Source of the DNA: Bacillota bacterium
Lineage (GTDB): Bacteria > Bacillota > Desulfotomaculia > Desulfotomaculales > Desulfohalotomaculaceae
Reading direction: 5' to 3'
Assembly (NCBI GenBank): GCA_009711615.1
Contig: VENI01000011.1
Location: 62,001-126,000, forward strand
DNA: 64,000 bases
Shown: piece by piece, positions 52,995 to 61,811 of the stretch
Numbering within the stretch: position 1 is the stretch's first letter
Layout of the letters: each line of letters opens with the position of its first letter
Position numbers and translations under genes: made by a program
The notes under the pieces: generated by a model
The model's database searches: none
What the model was told of the DNA's origin: nothing
Seen by the model: only the letters and a program-made list of their open reading frames with translations

Positions 52995-53036
52995 GAAACC
53001 CGCCTCTTTCCTAACAGGATGGTGATGGCGGGTTAT
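52995..53036. terminator. Hairpin after ridA overlapping the HD-GYP gene end
   Basis: AACCCGCC (52997-53004) pairs with GGCGGGTT (53027-53034); the long loop makes strength uncertain. Confidence 0.45.
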
Positions 53037-54261
53037 AATTTTTGTTCAACTCTTCCTTTACACCCAGCAGAAGATTGTAATTTTCTAGCAGCAGTCCCAC
53101 CCATTGTTGATCAAGGCACTGTTGTTTTACCTTATCCACTAAAATCTGCTCCACTTTGTTTCTAGGCAAACCGGGACGATATGGCCTGTCTTCCACTAGG
53201 GCGGCAAATATATCGCTAACAGCCATTATTCTAGCACCATTATTTATGTTCTCACCTTTAATGCCAAAGGGGTAACCATTGCCATTTAGGGTCTCATGGT
53301 GATATGATGCCCACTGGTTAATTTCTTCAAACCCTTCCACCATTTCCAGGACCCGGTATGTATAATAGGAATGACTTTTAATGATGTTGTATTCATTGGT
53401 GGTGAGACGCCCCGGCTTTTCCAATATCTCTTCTGGCACCACCAGTTTACCTAAATCATGTAGTAGACCGGCCACGCCCATAGACTGGCACTGGCTTGGA
53501 GTCATTCCGGCTATGGAGGCAATTCTACTGGACACCATTGAAACCAAACGGGAGTGGATGTGGGTAAAACTACTCTTGCTGTCAATCACCTGAGCAAAGA
53601 CTTCACCCACACTTAGTAGGTCTTTCATATTGACATTTTCCCGACTATGTTTTAAGCGATTTAAAAGTATAGTGTCATAAGCCCCTGCTGTCAAGTCCAG
53701 CCAGAAACTTTCTTGGCTGCTTAAATGGCCCAAAATATCCACTAGTGTAGGATCAAGTACAGTGCCGGATAACGACTTGATCTTTTTGATAATGTCATCC
53801 CGTTGGTGCAATATATATTGATTGTTGTCTATCAACACATCTACCCGGTCTGCAAGATGTATTATTCTACTGGCCAGTGGTATTTCGCTACCCGCCAAGC
53901 CCGTTCTATTTTTTCCATCCCAACGGTCATGATGGCAGTAAACTATTTCAGACAAATACTCCAACAACCGTGAGCACTTTAAGAACCTTGCACCACGCTC
54001 ACAATGATCATAGGTGTCCTTAACCTCAAAATCAAGCAATTTGTTTTTTTCGGCAAAGGTTATCGTACCGATATCATGCAAAAGTGAGGCATAGGTTATG
54101 ATATTAATATCTTCTTGGTCCAGTTTATGTTCTTCTGCTATTTGTCTGGCAATTAAAGCAACTCTGATGTGATGCTTCATCACCCCTCTGCCACTAATGT
54201 CCAGTGCTGTGGAGAGGGCAAACAACAGCTTATGAAAATCTATGCTTAAATTATTATTCAT
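53011..54261 (-). CDS. Tandem HD-domain protein (HD-GYP type)
   Basis: 416 residues with two HD domains. First about 20-150: HDIGT and HHDRWDG. Second about 215-375: LLHDLGKLVVPE and HHETLNGNGYPFG, a GYP motif found in cyclic-di-GMP phosphodiesterases. The first GYP motif is altered, so only the second may be catalytic. Cytoplasmic; no receiver or membrane segment. Confidence 0.88.
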   Translation of the reverse strand: MNNNLSIDFHKLLFALSTALDISGRGVMKHHIRVALIARQIAEEHKLDQEDINIITYASLLHDIGTITFAEKNKLLDFEVKDTYDHCERGARFLKCSRLLEYLSEIVYCHHDRWDGKNRTGLAGSEIPLASRIIHLADRVDVLIDNNQYILHQRDDIIKKIKSLSGTVLDPTLVDILGHLSSQESFWLDLTAGAYDTILLNRLKHSRENVNMKDLLSVGEVFAQVIDSKSSFTHIHSRLVSMVSSRIASIAGMTPSQCQSMGVAGLLHDLGKLVVPEEILEKPGRLTTNEYNIIKSHSYYTYRVLEMVEGFEEINQWASYHHETLNGNGYPFGIKGENINNGARIMAVSDIFAALVEDRPYRPGLPRNKVEQILVDKVKQQCLDQQWVGLLLENYNLLLGVKEELNKNYNPPSPSC

Positions 54262-54363
54262 GTTGACCCACCTCTGGTTTTTGTATTATGCTTTAGAAAA
54301 TATTCTATAAAAAAGTTCACATACCTATCGCTTATAAATATTTTATAAATACGGAGGTTGGTT

Positions 54364-54978
54364 ATGTCTAGCAGTTTCCTAACCCTGGAAGAGACCGCCC
54401 AGGCTGAAATTACTATTAAAAAGTCCAGGTTTATAACTTCTGCTGCCCCAATCAACACTCAGGAAGAAGCAGAAGAATTCATAAAACAGATCAGCAGTAA
54501 ACACAACAATGCCACTCATAATGTATTTGCCTATGTTATAAATGAGCAAATCCAACGTTATAGTGATGATGGCGAGCCTAGCGGCACAGCCGGCAAGCCG
54601 ATTTTGGAAGTGATTAACCGCAAAGGCTTGGTGAAAACAGTATTGGTGGTAACCAGATATTTCGGCGGCATTATGTTGGGTGCCGGTGGATTAGTACGGG
54701 CATACTCAGAGGCAGCGGTAAAAGGTGTGGAAACAGCAAGGATAGCAGAAAGAAAACTGCATAGCCAAATATTTGTTACCATGAACTACCATTTGATGGG
54801 TGTGGTTAAACGGGAAGTGGAAAAAGCCGATTCAAAGAAGATTAAAATTGATTATGGCGAACAGGTTAAAATGAACTTTTATTTACAACCTCAAGAGGCC
54901 CAAGATTTAATTAATAAACTGGTAGATGTAACTGCAGCTAAAATTAATGTCAAAGAAGGCAAACAGTCTTATATCTAG
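54364..54978 (+). CDS. YigZ/IMPACT family protein
   Basis: 204 residues: KSRFITSAAP, DDGEPSGTAGKPIL, VVTRYFGGIMLGAGGLVRAYSEA in adjoining blocks. The family is linked to ribosome or translation quality control, but the biochemical role is open. The ATG at 54364 with GGAGG upstream is favoured over TTG at 54358. Confidence 0.93.
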   Translation: MSSSFLTLEETAQAEITIKKSRFITSAAPINTQEEAEEFIKQISSKHNNATHNVFAYVINEQIQRYSDDGEPSGTAGKPILEVINRKGLVKTVLVVTRYFGGIMLGAGGLVRAYSEAAVKGVETARIAERKLHSQIFVTMNYHLMGVVKREVEKADSKKIKIDYGEQVKMNFYLQPQEAQDLINKLVDVTAAKINVKEGKQSYI

Positions 54979-55040
54979 CCATAGACTTGGATAAACTGTT
55001 ACTAAAGGATGCTTAATATGATGAGGGAGGGGTATGCCCT

Positions 55041-55280
55041 ATGGATAAAATTACAATGAATTTGCAGCCCGATGTAGATGATTACGATGTTCACCGGGTG
55101 CAGCAGGCAATTCATGACATGGACCACAGTGATGAATTAACTATTACCATTGAAGCAGCAGATGCCCATGAAGCAGACCCAATAATAAATTTATTGAAAG
55201 AGTATGGTTTTGACCACCAAATTAAGGGTAGCCAAGATGGCAAGAGCATCTATATCAACGCCCGCAGAAAACTACACTAA
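55041..55280 (+). CDS. Small acidic protein of unknown function
   Basis: 79 residues, predicted alpha/beta: DVDDYDVHRVQQAIHDMDHS, then LTITIEAADAHEADPIINLL. The strong ribosome site GAGGGAGGGG and following terminator support a real gene. No family recognised; the size and beta-alpha pattern recall small TusA/DUF folds, but the Cys is missing. Confidence 0.65.
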   Translation: MDKITMNLQPDVDDYDVHRVQQAIHDMDHSDELTITIEAADAHEADPIINLLKEYGFDHQIKGSQDGKSIYINARRKLH

Positions 55281-55291
55281 TAAAGATGTTC

Positions 55292-55320
55292 AATAGAGCC
55301 CGTTTGGGCTCTATTTATTT
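55292..55320 (+). terminator. Terminator of the 55041 gene
   Basis: AATAGAGCCC/GGGCTCTATT stem, GTTT loop, T-rich tail. Confidence 0.8.
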
Positions 55321-55412
55321 ACTAAATTTTAGCTAATAAAGAGGATTTTAACATTCCTTGTCAAAGTATTCACATGTATAATAAAAAATGGGGAATAAGG
55401 GATGTGTGTTTT

Positions 55413-55931
55413 TTGAAAGACATTAGGAAGGCTACAACGCTACATCAATTGCTAAACTTAATCCGTGGTTTGTATAAGGCAATTGATGAAGACTGGCGCA
55501 AATGTGCCTCCAAAAGTGGATTAACCGTTTCACAACAACATCTATTGTGGATTCTACGTTTTAAAGACGGAAGTACGCTTTCAGAAATCAGCCAATACGG
55601 CCTTTGGCACCTTTCCACCGTAATGGATTTAGTCGAAAGGATGGAAAAGCTAGGGTTGGTTTACAAGGAAGTGGACAGTAAGGATGCTCGAACCAAACGG
55701 GTAACCATAACCGATAAAGGCAATGAATTCTTAAATAACTCATGTAATAACAGTGAATCCTTCAAATTCATGAATGCCATGGAGTGGGATAATTTAGAAA
55801 GAATGAAACAGTATTTAGATACACTTTACATGTTAAATAAATCTTTAAATGGTGACAAGTTCGTTCACTATGTTGAACAATCAGCTAAAAAATTGGAGGA
55901 TGAGTTGGAAAAAGTAAATACGGATAAATAA
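55413..55931 (+). CDS. MarR-family transcription regulator
   Basis: About 172 residues with a winged helix (LTVSQQHLLWILRFKDGSTLSEISQ region; recognition helix WHLSTVMDLVERMEKLGLV; wing DSKDARTKRVTITDKG) resembling Hpr/ScoC. TTG at 55413 with AAGGGATG upstream is preferred: a TATAAT at 55377-55382 would place transcription start near 55389, after the ATG at 55374. Followed by pit. Confidence 0.85.
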   Translation: MKDIRKATTLHQLLNLIRGLYKAIDEDWRKCASKSGLTVSQQHLLWILRFKDGSTLSEISQYGLWHLSTVMDLVERMEKLGLVYKEVDSKDARTKRVTITDKGNEFLNNSCNNSESFKFMNAMEWDNLERMKQYLDTLYMLNKSLNGDKFVHYVEQSAKKLEDELEKVNTDK

Positions 55932-55984
55932 TATTTAAGACTTTCCGGAATATGAATAAACTAAAATTCCTTAGAGGGTATCAT

Positions 55985-56995
55985 ATGACGGAAAGTATAT
56001 TTGTTATTATATTTATTGTTTTAATAGCTTTGGCTTTTGATTTTATTAATGGGTTTCACGATACAGCCAATGCTATTGCCACTTCAATTGCCACCGGTGC
56101 ATTAATGCCTAGACAGGCCATTATACTGGCATCAACACTGAACTTTTTAGGTGCCATTCTTTTTACCGGCGTAGCCCATAGTATTAGCAAGGGAATTGCC
56201 GACCCAATGCAGTTACAGAATGCATTTCCCGTAGTACTGGCAGCATTAATAGCAGCTATTTTTTGGAACCTGCTTACTTGGTACCTGGGCCTGCCCAGCA
56301 GTTCATCCCATGCTTTAATTGGTTCTTTAACTGGTGCTGTAACTGCTGCTGCCGGGTGGAGCGCTGTAAATTCAGACAGCCTTCTACTGATTATTCAAGC
56401 ATTAATCTACTCACCCTTATTGGCAGGTACTGTTGGCTTTATTATAATGCTTTTTTGTAACCAGTTTATACTACGTTCAAAAGTAAAAAACATTAATCAG
56501 AAATTTAAAAAGCTGCAGGTCATAACTGCAGCTTTTCAAGCATTTAGTCACGGAACAAATGACGCACAAAAAACCATGGGTGTTATTACTTTTGCTCTGG
56601 TGGCCAGTGGAATACATCATGATATAAATATAATCCCCCTGTGGGTTAAATTTGCTGCAGCACTGGCCATGGCCCTAGGAACCGCAGTAGGCGGTTGGCG
56701 TATAATTAACACTGTCGGGAAAGGTATCACTAATCTACAGCCACCCAGCGGGGTTTCAGCCGACCTAACCTCTGCTGCTGTAATTATGTTTGCAACAATA
56801 CTGCAACTTCCAGTCAGTACTACCCATGTTATTTCTTCTTCCATTGCAGGTGTTGGGCTAAGTAAGGGCGTAAATGCTGTTAACTGGAGCACCTGCCAAA
56901 AAATGCTTTATACATGGGTTCTTACGGTACCCGGCAGTTACGCCTTAGCAGCATTAATATATTTAATGGTCTCATCACTGGTTGAATGTATCTGA
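55985..56995 (+). CDS. pit: Inorganic phosphate transporter (PiT family)
   Basis: 336 residues, about ten helices, with the two inverted PiT signatures FDFINGFHDTANAIATS near 20 and FSHGTNDAQKTMG near 190. Low-affinity phosphate:cation symport. ATG at 55985 with AGAGGG upstream. The usual DUF47/PhoU-like partner is absent; a MarR gene precedes it. Confidence 0.94.
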   Translation: MTESIFVIIFIVLIALAFDFINGFHDTANAIATSIATGALMPRQAIILASTLNFLGAILFTGVAHSISKGIADPMQLQNAFPVVLAALIAAIFWNLLTWYLGLPSSSSHALIGSLTGAVTAAAGWSAVNSDSLLLIIQALIYSPLLAGTVGFIIMLFCNQFILRSKVKNINQKFKKLQVITAAFQAFSHGTNDAQKTMGVITFALVASGIHHDINIIPLWVKFAAALAMALGTAVGGWRIINTVGKGITNLQPPSGVSADLTSAAVIMFATILQLPVSTTHVISSSIAGVGLSKGVNAVNWSTCQKMLYTWVLTVPGSYALAALIYLMVSSLVECI

Positions 56996-57244
56996 TGGCA
57001 CACCAAAGTTCATGGTGCGAACCTGAACGCCGTGTATCCCACCTAAGTCCTGTTCAATTTCATGACGCTCTTGATCTGAAGCTTCCATAGTCAATGTAAT
57101 TATACCTCTGTTTTTGCTTGGGGCAGGAATACCACTGCGGGACAATATTTGCGCCCCATAACGGGTTAATACATCCTGTACTTCCGGAGCATGAGATGCC
57201 CGTTCATCAACAAGCAATCCTAAAACAGTAATGTCACGTTGCAA
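56975..57244 (-). CDS. TM1266-type iron-only hydrogenase system regulator
   Basis: About 89 residues, ACT-like fold: DITVLGLLVDERASHAPEVQ, LSRSGIPAP, GVQVRTMNFG. The family is linked to FeFe-hydrogenase maturation clusters. TTG at 57244 follows AAAGGAGG. Its 3' end overlaps pit by 21 bp tail to tail. glsA is just upstream on the same strand (14-bp gap). Confidence 0.87.
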   Translation of the reverse strand: MQRDITVLGLLVDERASHAPEVQDVLTRYGAQILSRSGIPAPSKNRGIITLTMEASDQERHEIEQDLGGIHGVQVRTMNFGVPSDTFNQ

Positions 57245-57258
57245 AATAAAACCTCCTT

Positions 57259-58173
57259 TCAAAATATACTTAAGTCTAACCAGGCAGATAAATCTTCTAA
57301 AATGTGAATACCAGCTATACTATTACCCCTCTGATCTAATGCCGGGCTGTACACCCCAATACCTATTTTTTGGGGCGCAAGTGCCATTATTCCACCAGAT
57401 ACCCCACTCTTTGCTGGCAGCCCTGCCTTAATGGCAAATTCCCCTGAAGCATTGTACATGCCACAAGTAACCATAAATGTGTTACTAATACGCACAATGT
57501 CTGCCGGCACCACTTCTTGACCATCCAGTGTATTTCCCTTATTGGCCAAACCAACGGCAATGTTTGCAATATCGGAACAGGAAACTTCTATAGCACACTG
57601 CCTAAAGTATGTATCTAATATGTCCTCTACATTGCCCTCCAGCACACCGATATCTCGCATAAAATATCCCAAGGCCCGGTTGCGGTCAGCTGTTTCTTTC
57701 TCTGAATGATAAATTTCCTCGTTAATACCTATTTCATTATTACCAGCCAATGTCCGTACTAATTCTAGCAGTCTTTCTATTCTTTCGGTACTGTTACTGC
57801 CATTGATAAGGGATGAAGTTGTAATGGCACCGGCGTTTATCATGGGATTAAGCGGTTTACTTGGTTTTAACGTCTCCAGCTTTATGATGGAGTTAAAGGG
57901 ATCTCCAGTTGGCTCCATTCCCACTTTTCTAAATACCTCAACCGGTCCGCTATCCATAATAGCCTGCATTAATGCCAGTGGCTTAGAAATACTCTGCATG
58001 GTAAATTTGGTGGAGCAATCACCGATGGTGACAATTTGCCCTTTCATATTAACCACACTTACTCCTAGGTCTTCTGGGTTTGCTTTAGCCAAAGCTGGAA
58101 TATATGAAGGAACTTCACCGTATTTAATCCAGTAACGATTTTGGTCTAATATCTTTTGCAGCATTTCTTCCAT
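57259..58173 (-). CDS. glsA: Glutaminase
   Basis: 304 residues, the usual GlsA length. Serine-dependent beta-lactamase-like fold with the active SISK motif (FTMQSISKPLALM near 60-72), NPMINAGAI and GIYSPxLD-like end (VYSPALDQRGNS). Converts glutamine to glutamate and ammonia. Confidence 0.96.
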   Translation of the reverse strand: MEEMLQKILDQNRYWIKYGEVPSYIPALAKANPEDLGVSVVNMKGQIVTIGDCSTKFTMQSISKPLALMQAIMDSGPVEVFRKVGMEPTGDPFNSIIKLETLKPSKPLNPMINAGAITTSSLINGSNSTERIERLLELVRTLAGNNEIGINEEIYHSEKETADRNRALGYFMRDIGVLEGNVEDILDTYFRQCAIEVSCSDIANIAVGLANKGNTLDGQEVVPADIVRISNTFMVTCGMYNASGEFAIKAGLPAKSGVSGGIMALAPQKIGIGVYSPALDQRGNSIAGIHILEDLSAWLDLSIF

Positions 58174-58266
58174 TTTATATGCTCCGCTTATTAGTCTTAG
58201 TTGTGCCTTTAGTTATTATTTCTAATAACCTAAAGGGCTATACACCATGCCCACTGACAAAGTAAA

Positions 58267-58288
58267 AACTCCCGCAAAAGCGGGAGTT
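58267..58288 (-). terminator. Terminator of the 58287 ferredoxin
   Basis: AACTCCCGC/GCGGGAGTT stem overlapping the stop codon, T5 run on the minus strand. Confidence 0.82.
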
Positions 58289-58478
58289 ATTCATCAACCA
58301 TTCGAATTGAACTTGAAGGACAATTCACTTCACATTCCATACAGCCGATACATGCATCGGGATTTACCACCTTACAATCATGGTCATCAGCTTCAAATAC
58401 ATTGGGTTCTGCCGGGCAGACATTGTAGCAGTTGCCGCATCCAATACAGGTGTCTTGATCAATAACTGGTCGCATCAT
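58287..58478 (-). CDS. Ferredoxin with two [4Fe-4S] motifs
   Basis: 63 residues: CIGCGNCYNVCP and CIGCMECEVNCP. The first motif is followed by an extended loop before the second, as in clostridial-type ferredoxins of sulfate reducers. Own terminator. Partner unknown. Confidence 0.93.
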   Translation of the reverse strand: MMRPVIDQDTCIGCGNCYNVCPAEPNVFEADDHDCKVVNPDACIGCMECEVNCPSSSIRMVDE

Positions 58479-58540
58479 CTCACCACCATTTACAATAATT
58501 GATTAATATAAATATCATAATAAATTTTATTAAAATAGAC

Positions 58541-58572
58541 AAGACTCTGGTAGTTTCTTTACCAGAGCCTTA
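58541..58572 (-). terminator. Terminator of the 58573-59256 pair
   Basis: CTCTGGTA/TACCAGAG stem with T-rich tail on the minus strand. Confidence 0.7.
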
Positions 58573-59055
58573 TCACCTTATAATGGCCATAATAAATAAT
58601 ATAACAATTCCAAAAAGCAAATTGGCATTGGACAGCACAATAAACTGCTTTTGCATCTGTATCAGTGCAGAGGATGGGTCTTCACCGGGACCAGGTGCCA
58701 TATCTGGTATGCGGTTGGCCATATAAAAACTGACAACCGCAGTGATACTAACCATTATCGCCACCAGTACCAGTTTAGTTGTCATAAGTTGACCATATCG
58801 GCTAAGTATAAATAAATCCCAGCCTTGGTAATACAACCTCGGACCCAGTTTATACAAGCCACTTACCAACAACATACCTATGCTAGCCCAGGCAAAGTAT
58901 TTAAACCGTTGAATACCCATTAACCGCAAAAACTGCGGGGGCACACCCTTCCCTCCAACTGCCGGTGTCAGTACCAGCATCATAAAAATCATGCCACCTA
59001 TCCATGTTACAACAGCAATGCTGTGTAGGAAATCCATTAAGTTGGCCAGGTTCAT
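58573..59055 (-). CDS. CopD-like four-helix membrane protein
   Basis: 160 residues with four helices. The N-terminal LMDFLHSIAVVTWIGGMIFMM block is CopD/DUF4149-like with a conserved membrane His and WIGG. May bind heme or metal. It starts 3 bp after the DUF1858 gene, so they act together or share control. Confidence 0.75.
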   Translation of the reverse strand: MNLANLMDFLHSIAVVTWIGGMIFMMLVLTPAVGGKGVPPQFLRLMGIQRFKYFAWASIGMLLVSGLYKLGPRLYYQGWDLFILSRYGQLMTTKLVLVAIMVSITAVVSFYMANRIPDMAPGPGEDPSSALIQMQKQFIVLSNANLLFGIVILFIMAIIR

Positions 59056-59058
59056 AAA

Positions 59059-59256
59059 TTATTTATCCACAGTTGCATTTAAATCTTTTAGCAATTCTTC
59101 AACGTCCAAACCGTGCAGCGCCGCTCCCTTTTCCAAACTTTCCAGTTTTGCTGTGGGGCAACTCAAGCATCCCATTCCTTTATTCTGGAAAACAGGCACT
59201 GTTTCCGGAAATTTTTCCACAATGTGTGCCAATGTCATATCTTTATTGATTTTCAT
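59059..59256 (-). CDS. DUF1858 redox-disulfide protein
   Basis: 65 residues; MTLAHIVEKFPETVPVF and GMGCLSCPTAKLES give the CxxC of the hybrid-cluster-associated redox disulfide family, also found as the N-terminal part of Ric-type proteins. Probably a small thiol-redox partner. ATG after GGGAGGC. Confidence 0.88.
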   Translation of the reverse strand: MKINKDMTLAHIVEKFPETVPVFQNKGMGCLSCPTAKLESLEKGAALHGLDVEELLKDLNATVDK

Positions 59257-59370
59257 TATATAAGCCTCCCATTAATTTTTTTTATCTTTCCCAAAAAATT
59301 TATTCTTTATAAAGCATAACTATAAGTATACATCTAGCTGTGATTAACTTAACACTTCTTATCTGTTTTT

Positions 59371-60003
59371 TTATCCAGTCAAGTTTATTTCTTTTTTAAA
59401 CCTCTGCAATCCCAACCTGTCAATTGTATTACCTAGTCTCTCTTTACCATTGGCTTCACGGGAATAAATTTTTAGAATTCTCACCGCCATTTTTACCGCT
59501 TCTTCTTCATTTAAATTTTCTGCCAGCATATCAGCCACCCGTGGCTTAACACCACCAGTAATTCCACCAGCGGTAACCGTCCAACCTTCTGGTTTCGCTA
59601 TAAAGCCCAAATCTCGAACCATGGACTGCATACAGCAGTGCTCACACCCGGAAACTGCTACTTTCACTTTGCCAGGCAGCTGTAAATTAGCTGTTTTGGT
59701 TCTTAATATTTTGGCAAAACCGGGGGCATTACTCACACCTTTCCTGCAATCTAAACTGCCGCACGCTTGAATAGTACGAATATTTGAGGATTTTTCTTTG
59801 TTAGTTAAACCTAATTCATTCTTTATTTCTGCTACATTATTTTTGGGTAAATTGGCTAAAGTAATTCCTTTACCCCCAGTTATTTTCGCCATAGAAAGAT
59901 TGTATCTCTTCATAACATTAGCAATCTGTATCAAGTCTTTTTCCGATATATCTCCCTGTGGAAAATACAAGCTGATATTAACGTTATCTTTATCTTTTTT
60001 CAT
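59371..60003 (-). CDS. Small siroheme nitrite/sulfite reductase-like protein
   Basis: 210 residues. Siroheme/[4Fe-4S] cysteines appear as ACGSLDCRKG and SGCEHCCMQSM; an N-terminal ferrodoxin-like half-domain (ITGGKGITLANLP) precedes them. The length matches the compact low-spin assimilatory-type sulfite reductases of sulfate reducers, not full NirB or DsrA. A second siroheme protein besides AsrC. Substrate, nitrite or sulfite, is not decided by sequence. Confidence 0.85.
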   Translation of the reverse strand: MKKDKDNVNISLYFPQGDISEKDLIQIANVMKRYNLSMAKITGGKGITLANLPKNNVAEIKNELGLTNKEKSSNIRTIQACGSLDCRKGVSNAPGFAKILRTKTANLQLPGKVKVAVSGCEHCCMQSMVRDLGFIAKPEGWTVTAGGITGGVKPRVADMLAENLNEEEAVKMAVRILKIYSREANGKERLGNTIDRLGLQRFKKEINLTG

Positions 60004-60021
60004 GCATCCACCTCGAAACTT

Positions 60022-60062
60022 TGATTTATATCATTTCCAACAACATTTTACTACTATATAAT
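60022..60062 (+). promoter_or_regulatory. FNR-like promoter of the 60118 ferredoxin
   Basis: TGATTTATATCA (60022-60033) and perfect -10 TATAAT (60057-60062), 35 bp start to start. The site also lies 19 bp upstream of the divergent siroheme gene start and could affect it. Confidence 0.8.
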
Positions 60063-60117
60063 GTATTTGGCATTATAAAATAACATAAAATAGTAATGCT
60101 TAAGGAGTGATCATCTT

Positions 60118-60501
60118 ATGAGTAAAATCAAAAGACAAATAGTTAAAATTGACGAAGACAAGTGTGATGGCTGTGGTAAATGCGTTTCACCTTGTGCTGA
60201 AGGGGCCATTGAGATAGTTGATGGCAAAGCTAAAGTTATTAATGAAGAACTTTGTGACGGTGCAGGTTTCTGCATTGGCACCTGCCCAAACGGGGCGCTT
60301 ACGCTGGAATCCAGGGAAGCAGACCCATTTTCCGAAGAGGCTGTAAAGGAAGTACAAGCCCAAAAAGAAGGACACATTCAAATTCAAGAGTGCTTTAACT
60401 GTGACAACACAGAAATGGACGCCCCACTTATCCCCTGCCGAAAAGAAGGGGAAAGTCTTTGGGTTTGTACCAAATGCCTACCAGCATTAATCCACGGATA
60501 G
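60118..60501 (+). CDS. Ferredoxin fused to the [13 protein letters not shown] module
   Basis: 127 residues. First cluster [16 protein letters not shown]; the second is [16 protein letters not shown], with Ala in place of the second Cys. The C-terminal about 38 residues ([16 protein letters not shown], then [13 protein letters not shown]) match the end of the 29886-30251 protein. ATG after TAAGGAG. The FNR-like promoter suggests a role in the nitrosative/redox response; partner unknown. Confidence 0.88.
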   Translation: MSKIKRQIVKIDEDKCDGCGKCVSPCAEGAIEIVDGKAKVINEELCDGAGFCIGTCPNGALTLESREADPFSEEAVKEVQAQKEGHIQIQECFNCDNTEMDAPLIPCRKEGESLWVCTKCLPALIHG

Positions 60502-60502
60502 T

Positions 60503-60541
60503 TTTAAGGCCCCGTCTTGAGACAGGGCCTTAAGTTATTTT
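60503..60541 (+). terminator. Terminator of the 60118 gene
   Basis: TTAAGGCCC/GGGCCTTAA outer stem with an inner GTCT/AGAC stem, then a T-rich tail. Confidence 0.8.
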
Positions 60542-60581
60542 TGTTTTCATTCTGACTCCTAACTCCTGACCCTGCTTTACA

Positions 60582-61799
60582 TTATTTATTCATATAATTA
60601 TCTGTTACCATTTTGAAGCCACCCAATGAGTATAGATATTTCATTGGGACAATTTCTTTTAACCAGGATGCGGTAATTCCCTTTAACTTAAAAGTTTTTA
60701 CCTTACCCAACCCCTGTCCCCTACCTATTGATACCAGAGTACCTATTGTAATTGGGCTATACCTTCTTTTCTGTCGGCCAGTAATCTCTGCAAAAATGTT
60801 GTAGGCAGCGGTTTCACCTTGCTGCAATGCCGCCTGTGCAGTGGGAACCACAGGTTTTCCCGTTTGTGGGTCTTTAGCAACAGCACTATCTCCCACCACA
60901 TATATAGATGAATTTTCTTTATACTGCATGTATTCATTTACTATCAATCGTCCTCGCTTGTCTGTTTTTAACTCAGACTTTACCAACACCTTGTTTCCCC
61001 TGACACCACCTGCCCAAATAAAAAGGGCATATTTAATTTCTTTGTCAGATGTCAAGTAGATGGTGTCTGAAGTAACTTGCTTAACAAACTCCCCGGTAAT
61101 TACCCTTACGCCCATTTCCTTTAAAGCTTTTTCAGCATAGGTAGATAAATCTTCCGACATACCGGAAAGCAGTTCATCTGCTCCTTCTATAACAACTATT
61201 TTATGCTCATCTTCTTTAACTCCGTATTGATCTCTGATTTTACGCAACTGGTAAGCCAGTTCCCCGGCAAACTCTACACCTGTTAATCCGCCACCGCCCA
61301 CCACAAAGGTTAGCCTTAGTTGTCTCTCTTTTCCCGGTGGCATACCCGATGCCTCTTCCAGTGTCTTTTCCACCTGTCGTCGTATTTCACGCGCACTGTA
61401 CAAGCTGCGCAAACACATACTATGTTTTTGCAATCCTTCTATGTTGTAATATTCTGGTTCGCTACCCAGTGCTACCACTAGGTATTGATAGGGAATTTTT
61501 ATTTCTCCGTAATTTACTAGTACAACTTTGTTTTTCGAATCAATATTATCTACCCAACCTTTGATGAATTTAACCTTTTTTTCATCCAAAACTTCATCCA
61601 GTGACACCATTATTTCTTCAGCTTCACTGGTACCTGCAGCATGTTCATGCAATTGGGTCATAAACATATGGTAATTATGTTTGTTAACCAACACCAACTG
61701 ATAGTCCCCATTTTTATGAAGGTGGTTACTTAAACGCTGAGCAACACGCAGTCCACCATACCCCGCTCCTAAAATCACTACATTCTGTCGTCCTGACAT
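60582..61799 (-). CDS. ndh: Type II NADH:quinone oxidoreductase (NDH-2)
   Basis: 405 residues. FAD motif VVILGAGYGGLRVAQRL near 7; NADH motif FVVGGGGLTGVEFAGEL near 163; YVVGDSAVAKDP and AQAALQQGE near 300-330. Feeds quinone without proton pumping, on the cytoplasmic membrane face. It lies 12 bp after ccsA (second copy), so it belongs to the nrfA-resB-ccsA-ndh cluster and could supply quinol for nitrite reduction. Confidence 0.92.
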   Translation of the reverse strand: MSGRQNVVILGAGYGGLRVAQRLSNHLHKNGDYQLVLVNKHNYHMFMTQLHEHAAGTSEAEEIMVSLDEVLDEKKVKFIKGWVDNIDSKNKVVLVNYGEIKIPYQYLVVALGSEPEYYNIEGLQKHSMCLRSLYSAREIRRQVEKTLEEASGMPPGKERQLRLTFVVGGGGLTGVEFAGELAYQLRKIRDQYGVKEDEHKIVVIEGADELLSGMSEDLSTYAEKALKEMGVRVITGEFVKQVTSDTIYLTSDKEIKYALFIWAGGVRGNKVLVKSELKTDKRGRLIVNEYMQYKENSSIYVVGDSAVAKDPQTGKPVVPTAQAALQQGETAAYNIFAEITGRQKRRYSPITIGTLVSIGRGQGLGKVKTFKLKGITASWLKEIVPMKYLYSLGGFKMVTDNYMNK

Positions 61800-61811
61800 T
61801 TCTTATTCCCC

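Noticed and set aside
58501-58525. FNR-like site upstream of the 58287 ferredoxin
   Set aside because: TGAT and ATCA halves are 10 bp apart rather than 4, and no -10 stands at the expected distance.
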